Made by a program: the position numbers and the translations under genes. Of a stretch of DNA of 64,000 bases, positions 45,069 to 53,192 are shown in pieces. Source of the DNA: Mucilaginibacter gilvus (lineage in GTDB: Bacteria > Bacteroidota > Bacteroidia > Sphingobacteriales > Sphingobacteriaceae); contig NZ_SBIW01000007.1 in NCBI RefSeq assembly GCF_004054195.1, forward strand, positions 310,001-374,000. The letters are read 5' to 3'. Position 1 is the stretch's first letter. Each line of letters opens with the position of its first letter. A model generated the notes under the pieces. That model was not told where the DNA came from. It worked only from the letters and a program-made list of their open reading frames with translations, and made no database searches.

Positions 45069-47417
45069 TCAAATAACAAACGCGTTGTTCCCTGCTTTCA
45101 ATGCATACTGTTTTGCCTTCCAAACCAGGATACCTGTGGTGGCTTTTGGCAGACTGATGTTGATCTTCCATTTACCGTTTTCCAATTTATAACCGGCGGC
45201 AACCTTACCATTGGGATGCGGGATATCACCGCTGATATTGGTGAGCGTTCCCAAATGTGGTTCTATCTTAACTTTACTAAAACCCGGCGCATCGCTGTCT
45301 ATCCCCAATACTGTCCTGAAAAATTCGATATTAGGACTTGCACCCCAGGCATGGCAATCTGATCTTGAGGTGTTAACATCAGAATATTCGGCCCAGGTAG
45401 TAAGGCCCATGGCCATATTTTCGCGGTAGATGCCCAGCCAATTCATGTAATCGTTACCCAAACCGGCCTTCACCAACGCCTGATTGAGGTAATACTTGAA
45501 GTAAACCGAGCATTGGGTTAAGCTGGTATCTTTCAATAAGCCATTTGCCACGACTTGCATGGTAGTGCCGCTAACCATACCGGTGAGTATAGCCAATGAG
45601 TTGGCATGCTGCGAGTAAGCCCTTTTACCTATGTTATCGGCATATAAGTTTTTAGCAGCAACCCAATATTTGCGCTGTATGGTAGCCTTTAATTGTGTAG
45701 CTTTTTGGTTGTATAGTTTGGCATAATCGGCCAGGCCAATTTTTGCTTCCATGTCTGCCGCCCATTGGTATGCTAACAGTAACTGCAGATCGTAAATGGC
45801 AGCACTGCCATCCTTGCCGTTTATACCGCCGGCCATATTGCCCGCCCAGTCCACAAAGGCCCAATACGGGGTGTCTTTTAGCGAACCATCGGCTTGCTGA
45901 TACTTGCTGAAAAAATCCAGCACGCCACGTTCGCCGAGGAGTTTGTTCCTGATGAACTCGTTATCGCCGCGGTACATCCAGTAATCGTGCAGCATCCCAA
46001 TATACCATAACGAGAACGGCGAGATCACCTGGGTGCCGCGCGATGGGTAGCAGCTGGCGGTAACGCCTTCGGGTAAGCGCGAATGATCCATCTGGTTGAG
46101 GGCGTTCCGTGCCAGCCGGTCGTCGCTGGTGTTGTAGTACGATACCATGGCTTGTATGCGGGTATCGCCAATGTATTGCAGCTGCTCGTAATATGGGCAG
46201 TCGGTATACGTTTCCCAGGCATTGAGCCTGGCCGTAAGCCAGCCGATATCCAGCATTTTGGTCATTTCGGTATTGTCGGTATTCAACACGGCGGTGCGTT
46301 TAAAGGGATAGCCCGTAAAAGTGCCGTAGAGGTCATCAATAACCAACGGCTCATCCTTGGTTCTAACAATGAGCCTGATGTACCGGTACGTACGAAAGTT
46401 CAACGTAGTGAACGATTGCCCCGCACTACCGTCTGCGGTAAGGCTGTCTATCCTCGCCACAAAATCTTTTCCATCCACATCATTGCGGTTACCTTTAATA
46501 ACGCCGTTACTGCCTTTTTTGTAGAGCGATTCCGCATAGCCGAGAGAGATCCCGGCATCTTTACCGCCGCTAAAGTTTAAGGTAACGTAAGCATTTGTTA
46601 AAAAGGTTTGGTCGAGTATTAAGGTTGCGAGGGTGTTTGCCGGAATAGTCACAGGTGCTTTTTCCGCGGGAAAGGCAGCCGGAGCATTTATACCAACCGC
46701 ACGGCGCACTTTAACAAGGCGCTGGTAAACCATATCCCGCGCCGGGAGCGACGAGGGCACCAACGCCCATTCTATTCCCCATGCGGTTCCCTTGGCTCTT
46801 CCATCGACCAGTTTAGAGGTGCATGGCCATGCGGTGTCATCAAACGAAGTAGCTGTCCAGTCGCCTTTAACTGCCCTGTTCAAATCTACCATCTCGCCTT
46901 TGCTGGCGGCAAAAAAGTACCCGGGCACGGGCTGATGGCCTATATCACGGATGCCTTTCCAGGTATCATTCGTATTAAGTATTTCCTCCGCTGGTGAATT
47001 TCCTTGCAAAATAAAGCCTGTACGCACGCTGATCTGCGCCGCCGGACTATAATTAGCCTCGTTCCAAACCAGCGCCGCTATGGTGTTTTTTCCCGCCGAG
47101 AGATAAGGGGCGAGGTCTACCGTTTCATAGTTCCAGTAATAAGTATCGCCGCGTGCAGGGCCCAGCGAAACCAGCTTACCGTTCACATACAACTTATAGC
47201 GGTTATCTGCCGATACGTGCACAATGAATGAACCCGGCTTGGAAGCCAGTTCAATATTCTTCCTGAAATAGAAAACGCCGTAGCTGGTACCGTTATCGCC
47301 CTGCGCGGCTATCCAGTAAGCGTGCCACTGTTTAGGGGCAACGGGTGTACCGACTGTTTGTGCAGCAGCGAATTGAACCGAAAAAGCGAATAATAGTAAT
47401 GTAAAAAAGGCTCTCAT
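45069..47417 (-). CDS. Secreted alpha-L-rhamnosidase-like glycoside hydrolase (GH78)
   Basis: With ATG 47417 the protein has 782 residues and a signal peptide (MRAFFTLLLFAFSVQFAAAQ). It starts with beta-sandwich domains (FYFRKNIEL, VHVSADNRYKLYVNGK) and continues with an (alpha/alpha)6 barrel. The barrel carries DCPYYEQLQYIGDTRIQ and WAEYSDVNTSRSDCHAWGASP, which are conserved in GH78. The general acid Glu in the YYEQLQYIGD stretch is present. It should cut rhamnose-type ends from plant or microbial glycans in the periplasm or outside. An ATG at 47441 is also possible, but weaker. Confidence 0.87.
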   Translation of the reverse strand: MRAFFTLLLFAFSVQFAAAQTVGTPVAPKQWHAYWIAAQGDNGTSYGVFYFRKNIELASKPGSFIVHVSADNRYKLYVNGKLVSLGPARGDTYYWNYETVDLAPYLSAGKNTIAALVWNEANYSPAAQISVRTGFILQGNSPAEEILNTNDTWKGIRDIGHQPVPGYFFAASKGEMVDLNRAVKGDWTATSFDDTAWPCTSKLVDGRAKGTAWGIEWALVPSSLPARDMVYQRLVKVRRAVGINAPAAFPAEKAPVTIPANTLATLILDQTFLTNAYVTLNFSGGKDAGISLGYAESLYKKGSNGVIKGNRNDVDGKDFVARIDSLTADGSAGQSFTTLNFRTYRYIRLIVRTKDEPLVIDDLYGTFTGYPFKRTAVLNTDNTEMTKMLDIGWLTARLNAWETYTDCPYYEQLQYIGDTRIQAMVSYYNTSDDRLARNALNQMDHSRLPEGVTASCYPSRGTQVISPFSLWYIGMLHDYWMYRGDNEFIRNKLLGERGVLDFFSKYQQADGSLKDTPYWAFVDWAGNMAGGINGKDGSAAIYDLQLLLAYQWAADMEAKIGLADYAKLYNQKATQLKATIQRKYWVAAKNLYADNIGKRAYSQHANSLAILTGMVSGTTMQVVANGLLKDTSLTQCSVYFKYYLNQALVKAGLGNDYMNWLGIYRENMAMGLTTWAEYSDVNTSRSDCHAWGASPNIEFFRTVLGIDSDAPGFSKVKIEPHLGTLTNISGDIPHPNGKVAAGYKLENGKWKINISLPKATTGILVWKAKQYALKAGNNAFVI

Positions 47418-47441
47418 GGAGATTATGAATTGGATTGACAA

Positions 47442-47775
47442 TAATAAGAAAAGATTTGATAAATCGATTTAGCAAAATGAAAATATTTTTTAGTCTGAAA
47501 CAAAATTCATTGTATTAGGTCGTTTTCAGAATAATACGTCTATATAATTTCCGAGAAATGATCGCTTAAACCTTTACACTGATTTTGGCTAAAGCCAACT
47601 TTATGTATTACACAATCCGTCCCCTAAAGAGGACGGCAATAAATGTAGAAATAAACTTTTTTTAAATCATTGCCGTTCGGCTTTATCCAACGTTTGAATA
47701 AAGGCCAAAGAATTGGCTTTAGCCGAAAATTAGCTTTCCTGAAATGCATAGAAAAGCGTTCTGTTTTCTAAAATT
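47442..47775. other. Gene-free region holding an inverted-repeat element
   Basis: No gene is seen in these 334 bases. The right two thirds are taken up by the palindromic element described at 47583-47729. The promoter of the GH78 gene should be at the left end, but no perfect box is visible there. Confidence 0.5.
47583..47729. repeat. Inverted-repeat (MITE-like) element
   Basis: The ends TTTTGGCTAAAGCCAA (47583-47598) and TTGGCTTTAGCCGAAAA (47713-47729) are inverted copies with one mismatch, and each is also a palindrome of its own. The 115 bases inside hold a further hairpin, CCGTCCCCTAAAGAGGACGG, and a second GCCGTTCGGC-like stretch. No coding sequence lies inside. Confidence 0.65.
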
Positions 47776-48324
47776 CTAATTCTCCGCTTCCGTTACCCTA
47801 AAAAACGAAAAAGAAGAATGCCCGTACTTACGTTGCTCTACAAAAGCAGGGTGGTTGCTCAGGTTTTGCATAGATTGGTGTTCTACAATAAGCAAACCAT
47901 CTGGTTTCAGCAGGTTTTTGGCGAAAACTATTTTGGGGATCTCGGGGATCTTATTGAGGTCATAAGGCGGATCGGCAAATATGAGGTCGTATTGCTCAGT
48001 TTCCATATCGAGGTACTTAAACACGTCGGCTTTAAAGGTTTGCACTTGCGTTAAGCCATGCTGGCGGGTGGTATCCTTCAAGTAAAAAACGCATTGCTGG
48101 CTACGGTCTACACTGGTTACCTGCGCGGCACCGCGCGAGGCAAATTCCATGGAGATGTTCCCCGTGCCGCTAAAAAGGTCGAGCACGGTGATATCTTCAA
48201 ACTCAATCTGATTGAGCAGGATGTTGAAGAGCGCCTCCTTGGCCATATCGGTAGTTGGGCGTACGGGCAGATTCTTTGGTGGATTAAGCCGCAGTCCCTT
48301 TAGTTTTCCTCCGATGATGCGCAT
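47776..48324 (-). CDS. rsmD: 16S rRNA (guanine-966-N2)-methyltransferase
   Basis: The 182-residue Rossmann-fold methyltransferase begins MRIIGGKLKGLRL and has RPTTDMAKEALFNIL, TVLDLFSGTGNISMEFASRGA for SAM binding, and the catalytic DPPY in LIFADPPYDL. It methylates G966 of 16S rRNA. Its start lies inside the end of the DUF3822 gene (25-base overlap), an arrangement usual for Bacteroidota. Confidence 0.96.
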   Translation of the reverse strand: MRIIGGKLKGLRLNPPKNLPVRPTTDMAKEALFNILLNQIEFEDITVLDLFSGTGNISMEFASRGAAQVTSVDRSQQCVFYLKDTTRQHGLTQVQTFKADVFKYLDMETEQYDLIFADPPYDLNKIPEIPKIVFAKNLLKPDGLLIVEHQSMQNLSNHPAFVEQRKYGHSSFSFFRVTEAEN

Positions 48325-49112
48325 AGCGATAAAGCAGCAAGGCTGAGTATTTTATGTGGAACAACCTGCTCGGGCAGTACAAGTACTTTGGTATCGTTTA
48401 TTTTAACCTTGCCAAAAAACTCTGCCAAATAGGTAAAACTTTTATCAGAAGCATTTACGTCACCGCTCAGCACCAGCGTGAGGCTCTCGGGACTCATGCC
48501 CAGTTCATCGGCGACAAAAGCGGCGAAATAAGCCAGCTCTTCGTGATTTTTATAGGAGAACAGGTTGTAAAAACGCAGCTTATTGTAGGTGAAATTTAGT
48601 ATCTCTACCGTGCCGTTCTCAATATTGAGGTAAAGATCCGTACTGGTAGGGTAGTTGTTGGCAACGGCGGTTATCCAGCCTTTTGCACGGTATACGATGG
48701 TTTCGTTCTCAAACACCCCCTGTGCGGCAGACGCGGTTTGGTCAACCTTATAAATAATGGTATTTTTGCTATCCAGGGGCTGCGCGTAAACACGGTCGGT
48801 TTCGGCAACATCCAGCAGGCGGGCAATGTTGGCGGCATACTCGTTATCAAACAGTGCCTCCGGCATCAGGGTAAAAGCACCGGATGTTAAGCCGGTAATA
48901 ACCTGTTTGTAGTTGGCCGTTAAAATCTCCTCCAATTCCTGTGGGTTAGCTAATTCGCCAAGCGGGCAATTTTCGGCCCAGGCCAAAAGCTTCTTTTTAT
49001 GGGCAATAGCGTAACTAAAGCTATGCGGATCAACTTGTAATAACAAATTGTAGTTAGCGGCCTCGCTAAGGCTCAATTGCTCGTCGGTGTATTTATAGTT
49101 ATGCTCGCTCAT
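48300..49112 (-). CDS. DUF3822-family protein
   Basis: The 270-residue protein has the family start with LSLSEAANYNLLLQVDPHSFSYAI and a split ASKHA-like layout with FYNLFSYKNHEELAYFAAF in the second half. The role is unknown. It is encoded with rsmD, which it overlaps by 25 bases. Its ATG is 17 bases from the first 23-bp repeat (49129). Confidence 0.88.
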   Translation of the reverse strand: MSEHNYKYTDEQLSLSEAANYNLLLQVDPHSFSYAIAHKKKLLAWAENCPLGELANPQELEEILTANYKQVITGLTSGAFTLMPEALFDNEYAANIARLLDVAETDRVYAQPLDSKNTIIYKVDQTASAAQGVFENETIVYRAKGWITAVANNYPTSTDLYLNIENGTVEILNFTYNKLRFYNLFSYKNHEELAYFAAFVADELGMSPESLTLVLSGDVNASDKSFTYLAEFFGKVKINDTKVLVLPEQVVPHKILSLAALSLCASSEEN

Positions 49113-49128
49113 GCAGGTTTAACAAAAG

Positions 49129-49151
49129 TAATATTTTTTCGCAGTACTTAA
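49129..49151. repeat. 23-bp direct repeat, copy 1
   Basis: The 23 bases from TAATATTTTTTCGC to AGTACTTAA are identical to 50135-50157, and similarity continues for about 11 more bases with three mismatches. The unit lies immediately upstream of the DUF3822 start. Confidence 0.85.
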
Positions 49152-49266
49152 ATAGGATAGTTTTGGGAGAATTTTGCGAGAATCAACTTGTAGTTATAAA
49201 ATCTAATGGGCTTTGGAAGGGTAATTCATTGCCATGTTATCTTCATCTTTAAAGTACGTCGGGGGC

Positions 49267-49746
49267 TTAGGTACCATCAGGGTGAATCTTTTTATGCTCA
49301 CGTTCAATGTAATCATCGTGTCGCATTTTAGCCAAAAATTTCACTTTTGCTTTTTCGACACTATCTGTAAATTTGGTGGGTAAAAGTGATCTTAAATCTT
49401 GACCCTTACTATTTAATATCTTAAAAGTCCTACCTGAATCCTGAACAAAAGTTTTTGATGGTTGTGTCTTATAAGCATTTACTAAAATATCATTAACGAG
49501 TTTTTTCCAGATAAATTTATCCGCAGCCTGCGTAAATGCTACACTATCATTTATAAATTGCAATGTATCAATATCTTTTTCCCCAGCCATAGCCGAATCC
49601 AGATTTAGTTGAATCTTATCATCAATATATAATTTATAAGAATATAATTTTTGATTTTTGATTTTGGGTTTCTCTCCATTACATCCGCATATCATTAAAA
49701 GGACAACAGAAGCAATCGAGGATATAAGAATGTTTACGTGGTTCAT
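49267..49746 (-). CDS. Hypothetical lipoprotein inside the repeat-bounded segment
   Basis: With ATG 49746 the protein has 159 residues and a signal peptide that ends in the lipobox ICGC. An upstream in-frame ATG at 49773 would put it into the terminator hairpin. The mature part is rich in Lys and Asp (KKLVNDILVNAYKTQPSKTF, KAKVKFLAKMRHDDYIEREH) and has no family I recognise. The gene and the interrupted small ORF beside it lie between two 23-bp direct repeats. Its base composition is lower in GC than the helicase gene next door. Confidence 0.65.
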   Translation of the reverse strand: MNHVNILISSIASVVLLMICGCNGEKPKIKNQKLYSYKLYIDDKIQLNLDSAMAGEKDIDTLQFINDSVAFTQAADKFIWKKLVNDILVNAYKTQPSKTFVQDSGRTFKILNSKGQDLRSLLPTKFTDSVEKAKVKFLAKMRHDDYIEREHKKIHPDGT

Positions 49747-49752
49747 TCTGCC

Positions 49753-49787
49753 AATATAAATAAAGCCCCTCATCTTTCATAAGGGGC
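49753..49787 (-). terminator. Intrinsic terminator after the interrupted small ORF
   Basis: On the minus strand GCCCCT and AGGGGC form a stem around an 11-base loop, followed by TTTATTTAT. It separates the small ORF from the lipoprotein gene. Confidence 0.6.
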
Positions 49788-49793
49788 CCAATG

Positions 49794-49982
49794 TCACATC
49801 AACTTCTTAATTAGCTTACCTAAACCACCATGTGGTCTATCAGATATTTGAGTTAATGCAGATGCGGCAACCGATTTGATCTCATTCCAAAGTTGAGAAG
49901 TCATTACCTAAGGCATGTTCATTGTAAGTAAATTAGAAGCTTTTCTTGCCACTAATCCTGATGTAAATTCAGATAAATTCAT
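49794..49982 (-). pseudogene. Small ORF split by an in-frame amber codon (24 + 36 residues)
   Basis: On the minus strand an ATG at 49982 opens a frame that reaches TAG (49910-49908) after 24 codons. After GTA, an ATG (49904) in the same frame opens 36 more codons to TGA 49794-49796. Removal of the amber stop would give one peptide of 62 residues. The second half ends in HGGLGKLIKKLM and has an amphipathic helix, SQLWNEIKSVAASALTQI. A perfect -7 box (50016-50023) and a terminator (49753-49787) frame it. It can be a disabled small gene or two small peptides. Confidence 0.4.
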
Positions 49983-50015
49983 GTTAAAATATGCAGTTTT
50001 TATTATAACTACATA

Positions 50016-50023
50016 CAAATTTA
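50016..50023 (-). promoter_or_regulatory. Promoter -7 element for the small ORF
   Basis: On the minus strand this is TAAATTTG, a perfect TAnnTTTG box, 33 bases before the ATG at 49982. No clear TTTG is seen at -33. Confidence 0.45.
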
Positions 50024-50134
50024 CACAATAAAAGAACGTGTTTTTGTTACGTTAATTAGTGTAAAAATTCACCATTAAAAGCTTTCAGAAAAATATTTTC
50101 CTCTTTAAAAGTAGTTTTAAATTTGGATTCCAGA

Positions 50135-50157
50135 TAATATTTTTTCGCAGTACTTAA
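50135..50157. repeat. 23-bp direct repeat, copy 2
   Basis: Identical to 49129-49151 and in the same orientation, 28 bases before the helicase start codon. Confidence 0.85.
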
Positions 50158-50185
50158 TTAAGATACTTATCAGCATTTTTGCCCC

Positions 50186-51601
50186 GTGCCCGCATCAGAA
50201 CAAATATCCGCATCCTTCCCGCATCAGCCTAATGCCCAGCAGGCCGAACTGTTTGGCAAGCTGCACCGCTTTCTGTTAAGCGATGATGGCAACGAGTGCT
50301 TTATCCTGCGTGGCTACGCCGGTACGGGTAAAACAACCGTGGTGGGGGCACTGGTGAATTCATTAAGGGCTTATGAATATAAGTCGGTACTGTTGGCACC
50401 CACGGGCCGGGCCGCCAAGGTGATCACCAATTACAGCGGGCGGAAGGCTTTTACCATCCATAAGCGCATCTATCGAAAAAAATCTGCAGTGAATATGGAT
50501 GAGGCCTTTAAACTGAACGACAACCTGCAAACCAATACGCTTTTTATTGTAGATGAGGCCTCCATGATCTCTGATGAAGGCGGCAGCTTTAGCGGCTCCA
50601 CCTTATTGCAGGACCTGGTAAGCTACGTGTACAACGGCCGTAACTGTAAACTGATGCTGGTTGGCGATACCGCGCAGCTGCCGCCCGTTGGATCGATAGA
50701 TAGCCCGGCGCTGGATGCTAAACTGATGAAGGATAAATTTATTATGGCTATACACAGTTACGAACTGACCGATGTATTACGCCAGCAGCGGGAGTCAGGT
50801 ATCTTATACAACGTAACCGAAGTGCGCGATATCATCCGCCGCGAGGAAGAGGAATATCCGCAAATTGTTACCGATGGCTTTAAAGACGTGATCCGAATGA
50901 CCGGCGCCGACCTGGAAGAAGAGTTAAGCACCGCTTATCACAAATATGGTTATGATGGTACGCTTATCATTTGCCGCAGTAACAAAAACGCCAATCAATA
51001 TAACATGCAGATCCGCAACCGTATTTTAATGCGGGAGGAAGAACTCACCGGCGGCGACCAACTGATGGTCGTCCGTAACAACTACTTTTGGCTGCAAACC
51101 GAGGAGGAGGGCAGTACCGCCTTCATCGCCAATGGCGATATAGTGAAATTGCGCAAGGTGCGCCGCATGGAAGAAATGTACGGTTTTCGCTTCGCGGATG
51201 TGCAGCTGGAGTTTATTGATTATGCCGACGACCCGGTTTTGGATTGCAAGATCCTGATAGATACACTGTACTCGGAAGCACCGGCCTTGACGCCCGATAA
51301 CCAAAAACGCCTGTACCTGGAGGTGATGAAAGATTATGAGCACATTCACAACAAACGCGAAAAACACGAACAATTAAAGCTAAACCCATATTACAACGCC
51401 CTACAGGTGAAATTCGCGTACGCCATCACCTGCCACAAAGCCCAGGGTGGCCAATGGGAAGCCGTTTTTGTAGACCAGGGCTACCTCACCGAAGAAATGG
51501 TAAACACCGATTTCCTCCGCTGGTTCTACACCGCCTGCACCCGAGCAACCGAAAAATTGTATTTGGTGAATTTTAACGAGAAGTTCTTTTTTGGTTCATA
51601 G
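50186..51601 (+). CDS. RecD-like superfamily 1 DNA helicase
   Basis: The 471-residue protein has Walker A GYAGTGKTT (about residues 44-52), Walker B FIVDEASMISD, VGDTAQLPPVGS (motif III) and the C-terminal FAYAITCHKAQGGQW plus YTACTRATEKL (motifs V and VI) of RecD/Dda helicases. It should be an ATP-driven 5'-3' helicase in DNA repair. The start is GTG 50186: the frame has a stop 39 bases earlier, and no ATG is available near the N-terminus. Its upstream region contains the second 23-bp repeat. Confidence 0.92.
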   Translation: MPASEQISASFPHQPNAQQAELFGKLHRFLLSDDGNECFILRGYAGTGKTTVVGALVNSLRAYEYKSVLLAPTGRAAKVITNYSGRKAFTIHKRIYRKKSAVNMDEAFKLNDNLQTNTLFIVDEASMISDEGGSFSGSTLLQDLVSYVYNGRNCKLMLVGDTAQLPPVGSIDSPALDAKLMKDKFIMAIHSYELTDVLRQQRESGILYNVTEVRDIIRREEEEYPQIVTDGFKDVIRMTGADLEEELSTAYHKYGYDGTLIICRSNKNANQYNMQIRNRILMREEELTGGDQLMVVRNNYFWLQTEEEGSTAFIANGDIVKLRKVRRMEEMYGFRFADVQLEFIDYADDPVLDCKILIDTLYSEAPALTPDNQKRLYLEVMKDYEHIHNKREKHEQLKLNPYYNALQVKFAYAITCHKAQGGQWEAVFVDQGYLTEEMVNTDFLRWFYTACTRATEKLYLVNFNEKFFFGS

Positions 51602-51668
51602 TCGATGGTTGATAGATCATAGTGAGCACGGTAATTCGTCTATGAACCATGAACTATCATCTATGAAC
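51594..51668. repeat. Imperfect inverted repeat between convergent genes
   Basis: GTTCATAG (51594-51601) and CTATGAAC (51661-51668) are inverted copies, with further partial copies (ATCATAG, CTATGAAC) inside. The helicase stop lies in the left arm, and the kinase stop is 7 bases after the right arm. It may serve as a two-way terminator. Confidence 0.45.
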
Positions 51669-51674
51669 TAAAAC

Positions 51675-53006
51675 CTACTCCACCTGCGGCAATTCTATCG
51701 TAAACATACTGCCTTGGCCTTCTATGCTTTGCACGTATATTTTGCCGTTGTGGCTCTCTACTATCTGCTTCACAATGCTGAGCCCGATGCCGGTAGATTG
51801 CTCGCCGTTTAAGCCGGTACGACCCGCGCCGCTGAAACGGTCGAAAATTTTAGGCAGCATTTCTTTGGGGATGCCTAAGCCGTGGTCAATTACTTTGATA
51901 ATAACGCGTTCTTTTATCCTGTTGAGATGGATCTCCACCTTATCGTTCTCCTTAGAAAATTTAAGCGCGTTGCTCATCAGGTTATCAATCACCCTCGGGA
52001 ATTTCTCGTGGTTGATCATCACGTGAACGGCCTTAATGTCGCTCATAAGCACTACGTTATTTTTACATTTTTGATGTATGTGCCAGATGTTTACAATCCC
52101 TTGCAGCATTTGGTTAAGTTCGGTACGGCGGGTATCAAAATCGGCTTCACCATCGTTGCGCGCGGCTTCCAGCAGGTCGTCAATAATGGTACGTGCCTTC
52201 ACGCAGCTTTCGCGCATCATGTTCAGGTTATCCTGGGTGTCTTCATCTATATCCTCCAGTTCCATCATCATCGCCAGCGATTCTACCGCGGCAATAGGGT
52301 TACGCAGATCGTGCGCTACGGTTCCCAATACCTGGTTTTTAAAGATATTAGCTTTTTCAATAACTGTATTCTTCTCGCGGATCTCAACGATCTGCAGGTA
52401 GTAGCTCGCCTTGTAGGAGAAGAAGTAACGCGACGTTAAAAAGAAGCCCGCCGCCAATATCATGGATATCATCTGGTTATAGGTCATCTCGGTAGCATCG
52501 GCCTGCGCGTGGAAAAGTAGTATGGTAAACAACAGCTCAATACTCATCAGCAACACCACTGTCTCATAATACTCAAACACAAAAAGTACGCTCACCATAC
52601 TTAATGCCAGCAGGTAAAGGGTAAGTGCGTTGCTTGGGTCGGCAGTGGCAATAAAGCTGGAGTACATGCCGCAGATAATAATATAAAGCGAAAACGAGAA
52701 TACAAACAATGCCATTACGGCCGTACCTTTTTTGGTTGCCTGGAAAGTGTTGATGAGCAGGTGGCTGGCGAGGTAAAAGAAGGGGGTAACAATAATATAG
52801 ATCCAGTTGGTAAAGCTAAATTCGGGGAAGTTTTGCGCCTTAGTTAAGCTTTCCGGGAAAATGTGATAAAGAACCCTAAGGATAAGGTTCAGGATCAGGA
52901 AAATAAAGCTTGCGGTACGCACCCCCAGCAAATTCTGGTACGTATAATAATTGCGATAAGCATTAGCATACCTGGCCGGTAATTTAGAAAAAAAGTGAGT
53001 ATCCAA
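51675..53006 (-). CDS. Membrane sensor histidine kinase
   Basis: The 443-residue protein has six hydrophobic helices (about residues 25-195), a short coiled segment, then HisKA with VAHDLRNPIAAVES (phospho-His) and HATPase_c with NLMSNALKFS (N box), DHGLGIP (G1), IFDRFSG (F box) and STGIGLSIVKQI (G2). The sensing part has no known domain. No response regulator gene is next to it, so the partner must be elsewhere. It converges with the helicase gene. Confidence 0.92.
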   Translation of the reverse strand: MDTHFFSKLPARYANAYRNYYTYQNLLGVRTASFIFLILNLILRVLYHIFPESLTKAQNFPEFSFTNWIYIIVTPFFYLASHLLINTFQATKKGTAVMALFVFSFSLYIIICGMYSSFIATADPSNALTLYLLALSMVSVLFVFEYYETVVLLMSIELLFTILLFHAQADATEMTYNQMISMILAAGFFLTSRYFFSYKASYYLQIVEIREKNTVIEKANIFKNQVLGTVAHDLRNPIAAVESLAMMMELEDIDEDTQDNLNMMRESCVKARTIIDDLLEAARNDGEADFDTRRTELNQMLQGIVNIWHIHQKCKNNVVLMSDIKAVHVMINHEKFPRVIDNLMSNALKFSKENDKVEIHLNRIKERVIIKVIDHGLGIPKEMLPKIFDRFSGAGRTGLNGEQSTGIGLSIVKQIVESHNGKIYVQSIEGQGSMFTIELPQVE

Positions 53007-53168
53007 GGTTTAATTAGTAAGGGTTCTCCAAAAGTACCATTTTGTAATCAAAAATAATATTTTCCGTTTAAAGCAATACAATATGGCCGATTATGAACAT
53101 ACTGGTTGTCAAAATGACCGAACGCAGCAAATTTAAATGTCAAATTTTCCTGAACGCATCCGTGGCAA

Positions 53169-53176
53169 TAGTTTTG
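53169..53176 (+). promoter_or_regulatory. Possible clpB promoter -7 element
   Basis: TAGTTTTG is a perfect TAnnTTTG box, 16 bases before the clpB ATG, so the leader would be very short. TACCTTGA at 53181 is a poorer alternative. Confidence 0.4.
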
Positions 53177-53192
53177 AGCCTACCTTGATACC

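Larger units (their letters stand above)
49983..50185. other. Intergenic region with promoter and second 23-bp repeat
   Basis: This AT-rich stretch holds the minus-strand -7 box at 50016-50023 and repeat copy 2 at 50135-50157. The helicase promoter should also be here, but no perfect plus-strand TAnnTTTG box is seen. Confidence 0.4.

Noticed and set aside
49794..49982. Classical double-glycine bacteriocin precursor
   Set aside because: A Gly-Gly is present, but the leader consensus before it is poor, the frame is cut by a stop, and no peptidase-type exporter is in the window.
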